Shown in pieces: positions 1 to 8,756 of a DNA stretch of 64,000 bases. The stretch is from NCBI GenBank assembly GCA_910580105.1, contig CAJTWN010000003.1:186001-250000 (forward strand). The letters run 5' to 3'. The notes beneath the pieces were generated by a model. It ran no database searches. It was not told the origin of the DNA and saw nothing but the letters and a program-made list of their open reading frames with translations. The DNA comes from an uncultured Clostridia bacterium. GTDB lineage: Bacteria; Bacillota; Clostridia; Monoglobales; Monoglobaceae. The position numbers and the translations under genes are program-made. The number at the start of each line of letters is the position of its first letter. Position 1 is the first letter of the stretch.

Positions 1-1010
1 CCATCCACATCAAATACGCTTTGGTCAAAAATATTCGGATAACTGTCCGGATCATCGTCAATATATTGCAGGGCAACATCCTGTGCATTTCCACCCGGAC
101 CGCCGCCAAAAGCACCTCTTTTTTCTGCCCCATTTTGATTCTGTATATTTCTCTCTGTTTCGGGCATATTTTCTGCCATCTTTATGGTTCCATCCTGTAT
201 CTGTTTTTCTTCTGTCCCGGACGATTCTGCATTCTTTCCGGCCCCAGCTGTATTTTCGCCCTGCCCGCCCGTATGATTATCTTCCGGCGGCCCCGGCATT
301 GTATTCCCAAAAGGTTTTCTGCCGTCCATCCCCGGCGGCTGCATTCCATTTTCAGGGGGATTACCGTCACCTAACTTATTTGATCCCCCCATAGACATAC
401 TGTCCGGTTTATAAATTTTTCCGGCATCTGCACCAAAATTCCGTTCTGCAAAAGCCTCTTCAATACCTTCAACCGCCAGATACAAACCCCAGGGCTCTCC
501 ATTGACTGTGATATTGACATAACTGCACAGCGGCGCATATGCCCCCATAAAATTCATCATGGTATAACTGAAATAATCTTTCATATAGGTGGTATCCTGA
601 ATGATGTTATTTAATGCCAGCTTGTCAAGCCCCTTATAGGTATTACCATCCGTATAATGATCAAATTCCACCTTGAAACTATACCGGTCAGAATCCATTC
701 CCGCCACACTGCTGAGGGAAGAATTCCCCTTGGTACGAATAGCCGCATTAACAATTTTTTCTCCATCAATTTCAAGGTCGCAGGAAATATATTCTTTTGC
801 CATTGCATCTTCCAACATACCATCCCAAGCCGTTTCATCCACCTGGATATCCAGTGTATGAACATAACTGGTGTTAAAAAACTCCGCATATTCTGCTGCC
901 GTCTTCTCCGATGGTGAAAATACGCCGCCATATAGATAAAACAGCGTAAATAACACACCCACACAGACAATGATAACACAAATAAGCGTCGTATATTTTG
1001 ATTTTGTCAT
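1..1010 (-). CDS. CotH kinase family protein (3' end outside window)
   Basis: Reading the minus strand from an ATG at 1010 gives an open frame of about 336 codons that runs off the window edge. An AGGTG ribosome binding site precedes the ATG. Residues about 5-30 form one membrane anchor or signal segment (LICVIIVCVGVLFTLFYLYG). Next comes a CotH-type kinase domain with TKGNSSL, a KLALNNIIQD stretch, YVNITVNGEPWGLYL and an EGIEEAFAERNFG segment. A Gly/Pro/Asn-rich low-complexity stretch follows (PPENGMQPPGMDGRKP). CotH proteins are secreted or spore-coat protein kinases. The gene starts 15 nt after the DUF4956 gene stop and forms one operon with it and the VTC-domain gene. In many Clostridia this trio is a recurrent cassette. 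The C-terminal part cannot be judged here. Confidence 0.85.
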   Translation of the reverse strand, partial: MTKSKYTTLICVIIVCVGVLFTLFYLYGGVFSPSEKTAAEYAEFFNTSYVHTLDIQVDETAWDGMLEDAMAKEYISCDLEIDGEKIVNAAIRTKGNSSLSSVAGMDSDRYSFKVEFDHYTDGNTYKGLDKLALNNIIQDTTYMKDYFSYTMMNFMGAYAPLCSYVNITVNGEPWGLYLAVEGIEEAFAERNFGADAGKIYKPDSMSMGGSNKLGDGNPPENGMQPPGMDGRKPFGNTMPGPPEDNHTGGQGENTAGAGKNAESSGTEEKQIQDGTIKMAENMPETERNIQNQNGAEKRGAFGGGPGGNAQDVALQYIDDDPDSYPNIFDQSVFDVD

Positions 1011-1025
1011 AGACACACCTGCCAA

Positions 1026-1697
1026 TCAGCCCATATAATCGCCGTTATAGCTAACCAAAATCGCCTGCGTAACGCCTTCTGTCCCGCAAACCTGCTGTAC
1101 AAAAGATGTATCCTCTGATTTCAGCCGCACCTCATAATTTACTTCCACAGCATCTGCTGTGACCGTCTTGCTCTTTATCCGGTATTTTTTCACCTGCTCT
1201 TTCAAAAGTTCTTCCGCCTGTTTCTCAGCCTTTTCATTCAAGCAGGAAACCACCATAATATAGGGATTATCCCTGGTCTTTTTATTGACAAAGAAAATCA
1301 GAACCAAACCTATAAACAGGCTGCCAAACACCGCCAAGGGTATCATCCCTGCTGCCAGAACAATGCCGGCAGCAATTGCCCAAAACAAAAACGCAATATC
1401 CAGCGGCTCTTTGATTGCTGTACGGAAACGAACAATGGAAAGGGCGCCAACCATACCAAGGGAAAGGACAACATTGCTGGTTACAGCCAAAATAACCAGG
1501 GTCGTAATGATGGTCAGCGCAATCAATGTCACACCGAATCCGGAAGAATACATCACGCCGCTGAACGATTTTTTATAGATCAAAAAGATAAAAACACCAA
1601 TTACAAAGGCCAAACCGAGGGCAATGACCATATCCAAAAGATTAACAGCCGTTACATTTTCCAAAAAACTTGATTTAAATATATCCTGAAATGTCAT
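1026..1697 (-). CDS. DUF4956 family membrane protein
   Basis: A 223-residue protein with a GAAGGAG ribosome binding site. The N-terminal half has about four membrane segments (about 20-40, 55-80, 100-118, 120-135). They carry the conserved stretch LGMVGALSIVRFRTAIKEPLD between them. The C-terminal soluble half (about 140-223) is rich in charged residues. The SIVRFRT motif is typical of the DUF4956 family. Its biochemical role is not established, but it recurs beside VTC polyphosphate polymerase and CotH genes, as here. It lies 16 nt after the VTC-domain gene and 15 nt before the CotH gene, so the three are likely co-transcribed. Confidence 0.85.
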   Translation of the reverse strand: MTFQDIFKSSFLENVTAVNLLDMVIALGLAFVIGVFIFLIYKKSFSGVMYSSGFGVTLIALTIITTLVILAVTSNVVLSLGMVGALSIVRFRTAIKEPLDIAFLFWAIAAGIVLAAGMIPLAVFGSLFIGLVLIFFVNKKTRDNPYIMVVSCLNEKAEKQAEELLKEQVKKYRIKSKTVTADAVEVNYEVRLKSEDTSFVQQVCGTEGVTQAILVSYNGDYMG

Positions 1698-1713
1698 TTT
1701 TTCTCTCCTTCAA

Positions 1714-2388
1714 TTATCCATAGATTCTGCATACTGCATATTTTGAAAATGCGGCACTCCGTCTGCCGCCCAACTGTACAATATCGGCAATGATTTCAGG
1801 CAGAAATTCATCATATTTTACCTCCAAAAGAATGATCGGTTCTCCAGCCGGAATGGTCGGCAGTGACCGCTCAAACAACTGATTGGCAGACAAACCGGTG
1901 CGGATATTTTTATCAATCGTTATCCGAACATTCCCCGGTTTATACACAAATGGTTCCCGTTCATAGTCCACGATGGTTTTGGGCCGCAGCATCTGATTTT
2001 TCATTTTTGTATACAGCTCCTGCAAAAGAATTTCCCCTCTGTCCCGCATCCAGGCAATGTCTTCATCCACAATCCGCTGTGCTTCTTCTTTCGTTATACG
2101 AACCGACGCCTTATGGCAAAGACCATTTATTTTGCTTTTTTTCTCCAGATTGATAAATGTATCGTTATCGTTATAATAGCGAATCCGGAATTTTTCCCGG
2201 CAGTTTACACCATAAATTTTCTCCCGCAGCGCCTTATCATCAAAATTATCAAAATATAAGCTGCGTATACGGTATTTCCCGTCTTTTCCCGCATATTTAT
2301 CATGGGGTACCAACATCCGCAAACGGTTTTTAAGCGCCAAATAATCACTGAAGCTGATTTGGTGTTTATATTCATGCCGAAATTTCAT
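1714..2388 (-). CDS. VTC-domain polyphosphate polymerase family protein
   Basis: A 224-residue cytoplasmic protein made of one VTC domain. RHEYKHQIS opens it, followed by RSLYFDN, REKFRIRYYN and FINLEKK, with IDYERE-type (VDYEREPFVY) and ILLEVKYDEFLP segments later. The basic/acidic tunnel residues of the family (RxRxY, ExK, R...E) are visible. In yeast Vtc4 this fold makes polyphosphate from ATP. For bacterial stand-alone copies the product is inferred only. It is first in the operon, before DUF4956 and CotH. Its ATG follows an AGGTGAAAAG ribosome binding site. Confidence 0.85.
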   Translation of the reverse strand: MKFRHEYKHQISFSDYLALKNRLRMLVPHDKYAGKDGKYRIRSLYFDNFDDKALREKIYGVNCREKFRIRYYNDNDTFINLEKKSKINGLCHKASVRITKEEAQRIVDEDIAWMRDRGEILLQELYTKMKNQMLRPKTIVDYEREPFVYKPGNVRITIDKNIRTGLSANQLFERSLPTIPAGEPIILLEVKYDEFLPEIIADIVQLGGRRSAAFSKYAVCRIYG

Positions 2389-2491
2389 CTTTTCACCTCA
2401 TTTCAAAAAATACTTACAGCTGCCATTCTAAAACCCAAACCTTAAAACTGCCTTAAACATCAAATCATATTTTGTAAACAGTTTGTGAACA

Positions 2492-2530
2492 AAAAAACAG
2501 ATGTCTTACAAAAAAAGACATCTGTTTTTT
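2492..2530. terminator. Bidirectional terminator, 16 bp stem
   Basis: A perfect 16 bp inverted repeat (AAAAAACAGATGTCTT at 2492-2507, complement at 2515-2530) has a 7 nt loop. It is A-rich on one side and T-rich on the other. On the minus strand it touches the stop codon of the altronate dehydratase gene, so it ends the galacturonate operon. Confidence 0.85.
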
Positions 2531-3898
2531 CTACAACGTTACGCCATCTTTAAAAATTGCGATTTCCTCATACCCATTCTGCTCATTCTTTGCAGGATAC
2601 CCCTCAGCAACCTGCAAAATCTTTTCAAACAATTTTTCTGTCAAGTCCTCGCCTTCCAAAATGGGGCTTGCATCAAAATCAATCCAGCCCTTCTTTTTCT
2701 CAGCCAAAGTTCGGTTGCTGGATATTTTGAGCGTGGGAACCGGTCCGCCAAGGGGCGTTCCCCTACCCGTTGTAAACAAAATCATCTGTGCCCCGGCAGC
2801 CGCCAAATTGGTCACCGCCACCATATCATTTCCCGGCCCGTCAAGCAGGGATAACCCTGCTTTGCTGATTTTTTGGCCATAACCAAGTACATCCACAACC
2901 GGACTCTGTCCGCCCTTCTGCACACATCCCAAAGATTTTTCCTCCAGGGTTGTTATGCCGCCGGCTTTATTCCCCGGAGACGGATTTTCATAAACAGGCT
3001 GTCCATAATTTGCAAAATAAGCCTTAAACCCATTGATCATCCGCACCGTCTTTTCAAAGACAGTCCGATTCACACACCGTTCCATCAGCAGATGTTCGGC
3101 ACCGAACATTTCCGGCACCTCAGTAAGTGCCACTGCCGCTCCCTGCGCCGTAAACCGATCAGCCACCCGGCCCACAAGAGGATTTGCCGTCACCCCGGAA
3201 AAAGCATCACTTCCTCCGCACTTTAAACCGATCTTTAGCTTGGAAACCGGGATCCTTTCCCGGCAACAGGTCTCCGCCTGCTTTTCCAATTCACAAATAT
3301 AATTTATTCCTTCTGCAATTTCATCCTCCACATCCTGTACGTTCAAAAACCGGATATGCGCCATATCATCCTTTCCCAACATTTTTCGAAATGCGCCGAT
3401 ATGATTGTTTTCACACCCCAAACCCAGAACCAGCACACCGCCTGCATTGGGATGCTGCACCAATCCTTTGAGAATCAGCTGTGTTCTTTCGTGGTCATCA
3501 CCAAGCTGCGAACAACCAAAAGGATGCGGAAAAAACTTTGCACCCGTCCGTCTGGCAATCAACTCTGCCGTTTTATTCACACACCCAACCGTGTTGACAA
3601 TCCAAATATCATTTCGTATCCCAACTTCTCCATTTTTGCGCAAGTATCCATAAAAATGCCGGGGTTCTTCCCTTGTACATTCCCTTTTTACAGGACGATA
3701 AACATATGCAAGCTCCCCTTCCAAATTTGTACGCATATTATGTACATGTACATGTTCTCCTTCTGCAATCGGGCAGGTCGCATGTCCGATGGGAAAACCA
3801 TACTTTATAATATTCTCTCCCTCGCTTATTTTCCGGTTTGCGTATTTGTGGCCGTCCTCCAGATGCACATCCACATTGTCCAGCTGATTAATCCGCAT
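2531..3898 (-). CDS. uxaA: Altronate dehydratase (UxaA family)
   Basis: Converts D-altronate to 2-keto-3-deoxygluconate in the cytoplasm. The protein (about 455 residues) has an N-terminal SAF-type domain (about 1-75; GFPIGHATCPIAEGEHVHVHN) and the large UxaA catalytic domain (HPFGCSQLGDD, VLVLGLGCENN, IGLKCGGSDAFSGVTANP, TTGRGTPLGGPVPTLKISSN). The E. coli enzyme is slightly longer (about 495). The ATG at 3898 is preferred to the upstream TTG at 3907 because AGAGG sits nine bases before it. The start overlaps the uxaB stop, so translation is probably coupled. A terminator follows immediately. Confidence 0.9.
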   Translation of the reverse strand: MRINQLDNVDVHLEDGHKYANRKISEGENIIKYGFPIGHATCPIAEGEHVHVHNMRTNLEGELAYVYRPVKRECTREEPRHFYGYLRKNGEVGIRNDIWIVNTVGCVNKTAELIARRTGAKFFPHPFGCSQLGDDHERTQLILKGLVQHPNAGGVLVLGLGCENNHIGAFRKMLGKDDMAHIRFLNVQDVEDEIAEGINYICELEKQAETCCRERIPVSKLKIGLKCGGSDAFSGVTANPLVGRVADRFTAQGAAVALTEVPEMFGAEHLLMERCVNRTVFEKTVRMINGFKAYFANYGQPVYENPSPGNKAGGITTLEEKSLGCVQKGGQSPVVDVLGYGQKISKAGLSLLDGPGNDMVAVTNLAAAGAQMILFTTGRGTPLGGPVPTLKISSNRTLAEKKKGWIDFDASPILEGEDLTEKLFEKILQVAEGYPAKNEQNGYEEIAIFKDGVTL

Positions 3899-5159
3899 AT
3901 TTTGCAACCTCTTCCCATAAAAATTCCAAATTCTGTCCCCAAAGCGCAGTATTTTTTAAAATCTCCCGTGTTTCCGCTTCTTTCATAAAAGCAACAATTT
4001 CCGGTTCATCCTGCGGATTCCCAATCCGATAAAACCGGAGCAGCATTGCGAAGGAAAAAATAAGTTTTTCAGGCAATTTTGCAAATTTTCTGTGATAGGC
4101 CAATATGGATGGAAGAACCCGCACACGGAATTTACTGACAGAATTTAACGCAATAGAAGAGAGATAATGCCGGATATAGGGGTTGGAAAACCGGGTAAAT
4201 ACATCCTCTGCGTACCGGTTCAATTCTGCCGCAGGCAGATCCAATGTGGGAATAATCTCATCAAACACACACGTCTTTAAAAACGCCGACAGCTTTTCAT
4301 CCTCTATACATTCTCTTACCGTTTCAAATCCTTCCAGAAGGGCATAGGGAACAAGGGCAGTATGGGCGCCATTCAGAATACGCACCTTTCTTGTTCTATA
4401 CCGCTCCAGATTGTCTGTCACCACCACATTTAAACCGGCCTTTTCAAAAGGAATTTCTTTTAAAATCCTTCCCGGCCCCTCCAGCACCCATAGATGAAAA
4501 TATTCAGAGGCATCAATCATCCGGTCCGGAAACGCAGTTTCAATCATTTCGTCTTTGGGATACCCCGTCACTATCCGATCAACCAATGTGTTATAAAACA
4601 GATTGTCGGACACCACCCATTCCGAAAACGCATCCGGATATCCCCATTCCTTTGCATACCGCAAAATAATATTTTTTAATTCGATGCCATTCCTTTCAAT
4701 TAATTCACAGGGCAAAAAGATAAAACCAGGAAGCCCCAAATCATACCGCCGTTTAAGCAGCTGTGTCACCTTTGCCGGAAAGGACACAGGCGGCCGGTCA
4801 TCGGTGCCATCACCTTCATGATAGGCAATGCCCGCCTCTGTAGTATTGGAAACCACATACCGAAAATCCGGATTTTCCGCCAATTGAAGATATGCGTTAT
4901 AATCTTTATACGGCTGAACACATCGGCTGATGACATCAATTACCCGCTTTTCTACGCCTTCCTTTCCACGCATGATATGGGTATATCTGCAATCCTGCGC
5001 AGTCAACACATCACATAGCCCTTCCCGGATTGGCTGAACGACAACCACATCAGCATGAAAATCCGTTTTTTCATCAAGAATCTGAACCATCCAATCCACA
5101 AAGGCGCGCAAAAAACCACCTTCGCCAAATTGTATTATTTGCTCTTTTCTTTCCCTCAT
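3888..5159 (-). CDS. uxaB: Tagaturonate reductase (altronate oxidoreductase)
   Basis: A 423-residue NAD-dependent mannitol-dehydrogenase-family enzyme that interconverts tagaturonate and altronate. The nucleotide-binding N-terminus reads QFGEGGFLRAFVDWMV, the form seen in UxaB. Later come PGFIFLPCELIERNG, a VSDNLFYNTLVDRIVTGYP segment and KVRILNGAHTAL, which carries the conserved Lys-X5-His substrate-site arrangement. It is shorter than E. coli UxaB (about 480). It overlaps the GH4 gene by ATGA at the 5' side and uxaA at the 3' side. This tight coupling fits consecutive pathway steps. Confidence 0.9.
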   Translation of the reverse strand: MRERKEQIIQFGEGGFLRAFVDWMVQILDEKTDFHADVVVVQPIREGLCDVLTAQDCRYTHIMRGKEGVEKRVIDVISRCVQPYKDYNAYLQLAENPDFRYVVSNTTEAGIAYHEGDGTDDRPPVSFPAKVTQLLKRRYDLGLPGFIFLPCELIERNGIELKNIILRYAKEWGYPDAFSEWVVSDNLFYNTLVDRIVTGYPKDEMIETAFPDRMIDASEYFHLWVLEGPGRILKEIPFEKAGLNVVVTDNLERYRTRKVRILNGAHTALVPYALLEGFETVRECIEDEKLSAFLKTCVFDEIIPTLDLPAAELNRYAEDVFTRFSNPYIRHYLSSIALNSVSKFRVRVLPSILAYHRKFAKLPEKLIFSFAMLLRFYRIGNPQDEPEIVAFMKEAETREILKNTALWGQNLEFLWEEVAKYAD

Positions 5160-6550
5160 TTCTGATAATCCCCCAAATATTTTTCTGTGCCTTTTAACAT
5201 CTTCTGATAAAGTGTACGGGCATCTTCGATTCCCACCGTCATTAACGGGTCATGTAAAAAGGAAACAAACGCTCTATCAAGATTGCGTTCCAAGACTGCA
5301 GCAACCGTATTTTCCTGATTTGCCACGGTTGCCGCCATCAATCCCACTACATTCTGCGGAACATTACCGGCAAAAACCGGCCGTACGTCATCGGAGGTAA
5401 ACCGCGCATTGGTTTCTACCACCGCATCAAAGGGCAAATTGGGAATTTGACCCCGGTTTGGCAAGTTCACATTGGTGACCAAATCGCCAAGTCCCAAAAT
5501 GGCCTTCATCTGCTGAACACCCTCCTCGCCGGAAGGAGCAAGCGCAAAAACTTCCTCTCCGCTGCACAGGCGGCTGCTTTTTTCCAGACGGCTCGCCAAA
5601 TCCTGTTTTCTCCAATGTACAGGCGTCAGATTGAATCCCCATTTAGCCACGGTTTCCGGGTTTTTCAAATACCACGCGCCGGGACAGAATTCCGCCAAAT
5701 GCCGGTCTCCGGCCGCCGCAATCACTCCAAACCGCAAAAACAAATCCATTTTTACCTTTTCTTCCGACCGAAAATAATTCATCCAGCATTTCTTTATCTC
5801 TTCAGATACTGGAATTCCGTCCGCCCAATGTTTTTCGCAATACTGCCGATACAACGGATAGATATCCGCATTCCGATAATGTGCGTCCGTCAGCCAGGTA
5901 AAATGATTGATACCAACAACATTCACCTTGATATCTTCCCGCAAAACTTCTTCAATCCCCAGTTCTTCTGTCACAACCTGTGCCAAAAACCGCTGGGTGC
6001 CGAATACTTCATGACAACAGCCAAATGCCTTTATTTTTGGAAAAACCCGATACAGCATCCGCATACACATGGACATCGGATTGGTATAATTGATTACCCA
6101 AGCATCCGGACAATGTTCTGCAACAGCATGGGCAATTTTTTCTATCATCGGAAGGCACCGCAGTGCACGAATCGTTCCGCCCGGCCCCGCCGTATCGCCA
6201 ACTGACTGATAAATTCCATATTCCTCCGGTGCATGAACGTCCACCTCCATTTCATCAAAGGTTCCCGGCAGGATGGAAATAATCACAAAATCTGCATTTG
6301 CAGCCGCTTCTGCAAGGGTATCCGCTGTTTTATATACAAAATTATCTCTGCCGCCCTCTATCGTATGAATTCTATTCCCGATAATTTCGTTGCTCTTTGC
6401 CGCCTCATGATCAATATCATACAGATAAACGGTACCGGACAAAGCCGGCTCCAGCGCTAAATCACTCATCAGCTTCCATGCCCATCCTCTGGAACCGCCG
6501 CCGATATAGGCAATCTTTAATTCCTGTACCTTATTGTCAGTATACCTCAT
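5156..6550 (-). CDS. GH4 family glycosidase, probable alpha-galacturonidase
   Basis: A 464-residue GH4 enzyme, a family that uses NAD+ and Mn2+ for an oxidation-elimination mechanism. The Rossmann start is YIGGGSRGW (about 15-23). The metal ligands are Cys179-His180 in GCCHEVFGTQ and His216 in GINHFTWL, with NYTNPMS at about 154-160. The CHEVFG form and an operon with uxaB and uxaA point to an alpha-galacturonidase of the LplD kind acting on pectin-derived galacturonides, rather than an alpha-glucosidase or alpha-galactosidase. Substrate assignment is inference from context. The ATG follows AGGAGGTAAATGT. Confidence 0.8.
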   Translation of the reverse strand: MRYTDNKVQELKIAYIGGGSRGWAWKLMSDLALEPALSGTVYLYDIDHEAAKSNEIIGNRIHTIEGGRDNFVYKTADTLAEAAANADFVIISILPGTFDEMEVDVHAPEEYGIYQSVGDTAGPGGTIRALRCLPMIEKIAHAVAEHCPDAWVINYTNPMSMCMRMLYRVFPKIKAFGCCHEVFGTQRFLAQVVTEELGIEEVLREDIKVNVVGINHFTWLTDAHYRNADIYPLYRQYCEKHWADGIPVSEEIKKCWMNYFRSEEKVKMDLFLRFGVIAAAGDRHLAEFCPGAWYLKNPETVAKWGFNLTPVHWRKQDLASRLEKSSRLCSGEEVFALAPSGEEGVQQMKAILGLGDLVTNVNLPNRGQIPNLPFDAVVETNARFTSDDVRPVFAGNVPQNVVGLMAATVANQENTVAAVLERNLDRAFVSFLHDPLMTVGIEDARTLYQKMLKGTEKYLGDYQK

Positions 6551-6569
6551 ACATTTACCTCCTACAAAA

Positions 6570-6598
6570 ATTGTATTTTGTTATCAGTATACAACCAA
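6570..6598 (-). promoter_or_regulatory. Promoter of the galacturonate operon
   Basis: On the minus strand, TTGGTT (6598-6593) and TACAAT (6575-6570) are 17 bp apart, 20 bp before the GH4 start. The 154 bp divergent region also serves the AraC gene, so operator sites for that regulator are expected here. No clear direct repeat was found. Confidence 0.5.
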
Positions 6599-6704
6599 TT
6601 TTTCATGTTATCCTTTATTTTATCGCTACAAAAAGCAAAAAACAAGAATTTATGGCTTGATTTTTTTGCCTATGCTGATATACTACACAAAGGAGGTGTT
6701 TTCC

Positions 6705-7520
6705 GTGTACCAAGAAAATAAAATTGAGGGGTCTATATTCTATCATCATGCTAAAGTAAACCAGCCAATGTCAATGGCAGAACCCCACTATCATCAACAC
6801 CACGAACTATATTATCTGCTTTCAGGTGAACGCAAATATTTTATCGGAAACCAGATGATAACCGTGCGGCAGGGGGATATTGTCCTCATTCCCAGCGGTG
6901 TCCTGCATAAAACCACCTATGTCTCCCCCGGCAGCCACGAGCGTCTCCTGATTAATTTTGCAGATGACGGACACTTTGGAAACGCACTCGCTTGTTTTGA
7001 CCGGATTCAGATTCATATACCACAGCCGAACCGCCGTGCTGTAGAAGAATTGTTTTTACATATAGAGCGGGAATATCAATCACCGGATTCTTACAGTCCG
7101 GCACTGATACAATGCTATCTATATCAATTGCTGACCCTTTTATGCCGGATGGATAAAAGTATGTATTCGGAAAAACCGAATGACCAAACGGAGCAGCTCA
7201 TCCGTGATTCTGCTGAATATATCAGCAATCATTATGCAGACGCCATCACCCTTTCCTCCATTGCAAAAAAGGCAGCCATGAGCCCCGGTTACTATTCAAA
7301 ATCCTTCAAACGCATTACCGGCCTGCGCTTTTGTGAATATCTAACTTATGTCCGCATCCAAAGCGCCTGCCCACTTTTGGAAAACACTACCTTCCCCATA
7401 ACGGAAGTAGCTGCCCGCTGTGGATTTTCGGACAGCAATTACTTTGCCTCCGTCTTTAAACGCATTAAAGGCATCACCCCAAAAAAATACCGCCAATCTG
7501 CCATACCGCAAAAATCATAA
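6705..7520 (+). CDS. AraC family regulator with cupin sensor domain
   Basis: A 271-residue regulator. The N-terminal cupin-like domain has PHYHQHHELYYLLSGERKY and RQGDIVLIPSGVLHKT. The C-terminal tandem helix-turn-helix domain (about 170-268) has ITLSSIAKKAAMSPGYYSKSFK and FPITEVAARCGFSDSNYFASVFKRIKGITP. The open frame extends further upstream, but the GTG at 6705 is chosen because AAAGGAGGTG lies just before it. It is divergent from the GH4-uxaB-uxaA operon and is the obvious candidate activator of it, probably responding to a uronate. The effector is inferred. Confidence 0.85.
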   Translation: MYQENKIEGSIFYHHAKVNQPMSMAEPHYHQHHELYYLLSGERKYFIGNQMITVRQGDIVLIPSGVLHKTTYVSPGSHERLLINFADDGHFGNALACFDRIQIHIPQPNRRAVEELFLHIEREYQSPDSYSPALIQCYLYQLLTLLCRMDKSMYSEKPNDQTEQLIRDSAEYISNHYADAITLSSIAKKAAMSPGYYSKSFKRITGLRFCEYLTYVRIQSACPLLENTTFPITEVAARCGFSDSNYFASVFKRIKGITPKKYRQSAIPQKS

Positions 7521-7549
7521 GCCGGTATCCGGCTTACCAAAAACATGGC

Positions 7550-7578
7550 TTGACAGAAAAATCCGGATACAGTATTAT
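7550..7578 (+). promoter_or_regulatory. Strong sigma-A-like promoter facing repeat copy A
   Basis: TTGACA (7550-7555) and TATTAT (7573-7578) are 17 bp apart, just after the AraC stop. No protein gene follows on this strand. The predicted transcript would run into the hairpin repeat at 7630 and end at the terminator at 7747-7772, so the product would be a short structured RNA. Confidence 0.5.
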
Positions 7579-7629
7579 CTTTTGAAATATATCCGTGTAT
7601 GTCCGCACAGAACTTCAAAATTCTATCTC

Positions 7630-7746
7630 ATATAACTAAATTAAGATGTCCCCCGCCTCTAAGCGGCGGGCGCCGCTTAATTTTTTCAGTGGGAGTACAA
7701 TCTCCCACTGAAAACGTTGAATGACGGGGTAAAGCCCCTTATTGAA
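7630..7746 (+). repeat. Multi-hairpin intergenic repeat, copy A
   Basis: A 117 bp element matched on the opposite strand at 20536-20648. It holds an AATTAAG/CTTAATT outer stem around a CCCGCC/GGCGGG hairpin, then a perfect CAGTGGGAG/CTCCCACTG hairpin (7687-7710), then a GGGG/CCCC hairpin (7726-7738). It has no coding capacity. The two copies differ mostly in the first hairpin, where the stem is still formed. It could be a non-autonomous element with IS200/IS605-like hairpin ends or a duplicated RNA gene. No transposase is nearby. Confidence 0.8.
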
Positions 7747-7772
7747 AAAAACCAGGCAGGTGCCCGGTTTTT
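7747..7772. terminator. Bidirectional terminator
   Basis: The inverted repeat AAAACC-A-GGC / GCC-C-GGTTTT has an AGGT loop and flanking A and T runs. It lies between repeat copy A and the stop of the Gfo/Idh gene. Confidence 0.7.
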
Positions 7773-7781
7773 ATTTTCATT

Positions 7782-8741
7782 CTATTCTTCCGCTTCTGTC
7801 TCCCGCAAAATGTCCATCCATTCCATCATCCGCAGCGTTTCAGCATGGGGCATCTGTGTACATTCTCTCTGCCCGTTTTCAATTGCCTCTTTTGCCGCCA
7901 AAACTTCATATTCATAACCACTGATCTGCGGCGGGCAAACAATTTCTTTGATACATTCTCCGCCCTTATGATAAAAACTTGCCTTCTGCCAATTGGTCAG
8001 ATTTTTTATTGCCATATAACCATCTTCACCATATACATAAATTTGTGAAGGTGCCTCCCGATCCATAGCACACATCAGATTCGCCGTCCTGCCATCCGTA
8101 AAGCGCAAAACCATCTCGTCCGAAAGATCCACACCATCTCCTGTCAGCACCGCCGTATTCTCAAATTCTGCCACATCATGGCCAAACAACATGGCAGCCG
8201 CTGTCAGACAGTATATACCAAGGTCAAGCAGTGCGCCGCCGCCCAATTCCCGGGATACCATCCGTTCCTTATACATGATATTGGTACAAAAATCCACCCG
8301 CATACTTTTCAGTTCACCAATGATACCGCTGTGCAGGGTATTGATCACCCGGTTTTTAATCGGCAGGAATCTGGTCCACATGGCCTCGCAAACAAACACA
8401 TTCTTTTCTTTTGCCAGAGAAAAAACTTCTTCAGCCTCCACAGCATTCATCACAAAGGACTTTTCGCAAAGAACATTTTTCCCGTTTGCAATACATAGCT
8501 TCATATGCTGTGCATGAAGATTATGTGTGGTCGCAATATAGACAAGATCAATTTCCGGGTCTTTGACCATCTCTTCATAGGTACCATAAAATTTTTCAAC
8601 CCCGTATTCTTCCGCAAATTTCTGTGCCCGGTGTTTGTCCCGTGCCGCCACTGCATAAAGAGAAACCTCTTCCAGTTCACGCACTGTCTTCGCCATGGTA
8701 TGGGCAATTCTCCCCGCACCAAGGATTGCCAAATTAAACAT
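7782..8741 (-). CDS. Gfo/Idh/MocA family oxidoreductase
   Basis: A 319-residue NAD(P)-dependent dehydrogenase. The N-terminal Rossmann fold starts ILGAGRIAHTMA. The EKSFVMNAVEAEEV segment carries the conserved EKP-type motif, here EKS. AMWTRFLP and GGGALLDLGIYCLTAA match the subgroup related to dihydrodiol/xylose dehydrogenases. The substrate is unknown. An AAGGA ribosome binding site precedes the ATG, 15 nt after the radical SAM gene stop, so the two are probably co-transcribed with rdgB. Confidence 0.85.
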   Translation of the reverse strand: MFNLAILGAGRIAHTMAKTVRELEEVSLYAVAARDKHRAQKFAEEYGVEKFYGTYEEMVKDPEIDLVYIATTHNLHAQHMKLCIANGKNVLCEKSFVMNAVEAEEVFSLAKEKNVFVCEAMWTRFLPIKNRVINTLHSGIIGELKSMRVDFCTNIMYKERMVSRELGGGALLDLGIYCLTAAAMLFGHDVAEFENTAVLTGDGVDLSDEMVLRFTDGRTANLMCAMDREAPSQIYVYGEDGYMAIKNLTNWQKASFYHKGGECIKEIVCPPQISGYEYEVLAAKEAIENGQRECTQMPHAETLRMMEWMDILRETEAEE

Positions 8742-8756
8742 TCAACCGCATCCTTT

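Noticed and set aside
611..979. 122-codon minus-strand open frame
   Set aside because: It is a different reading frame of the CotH gene, whose own frame has the family motifs and runs off the window edge.
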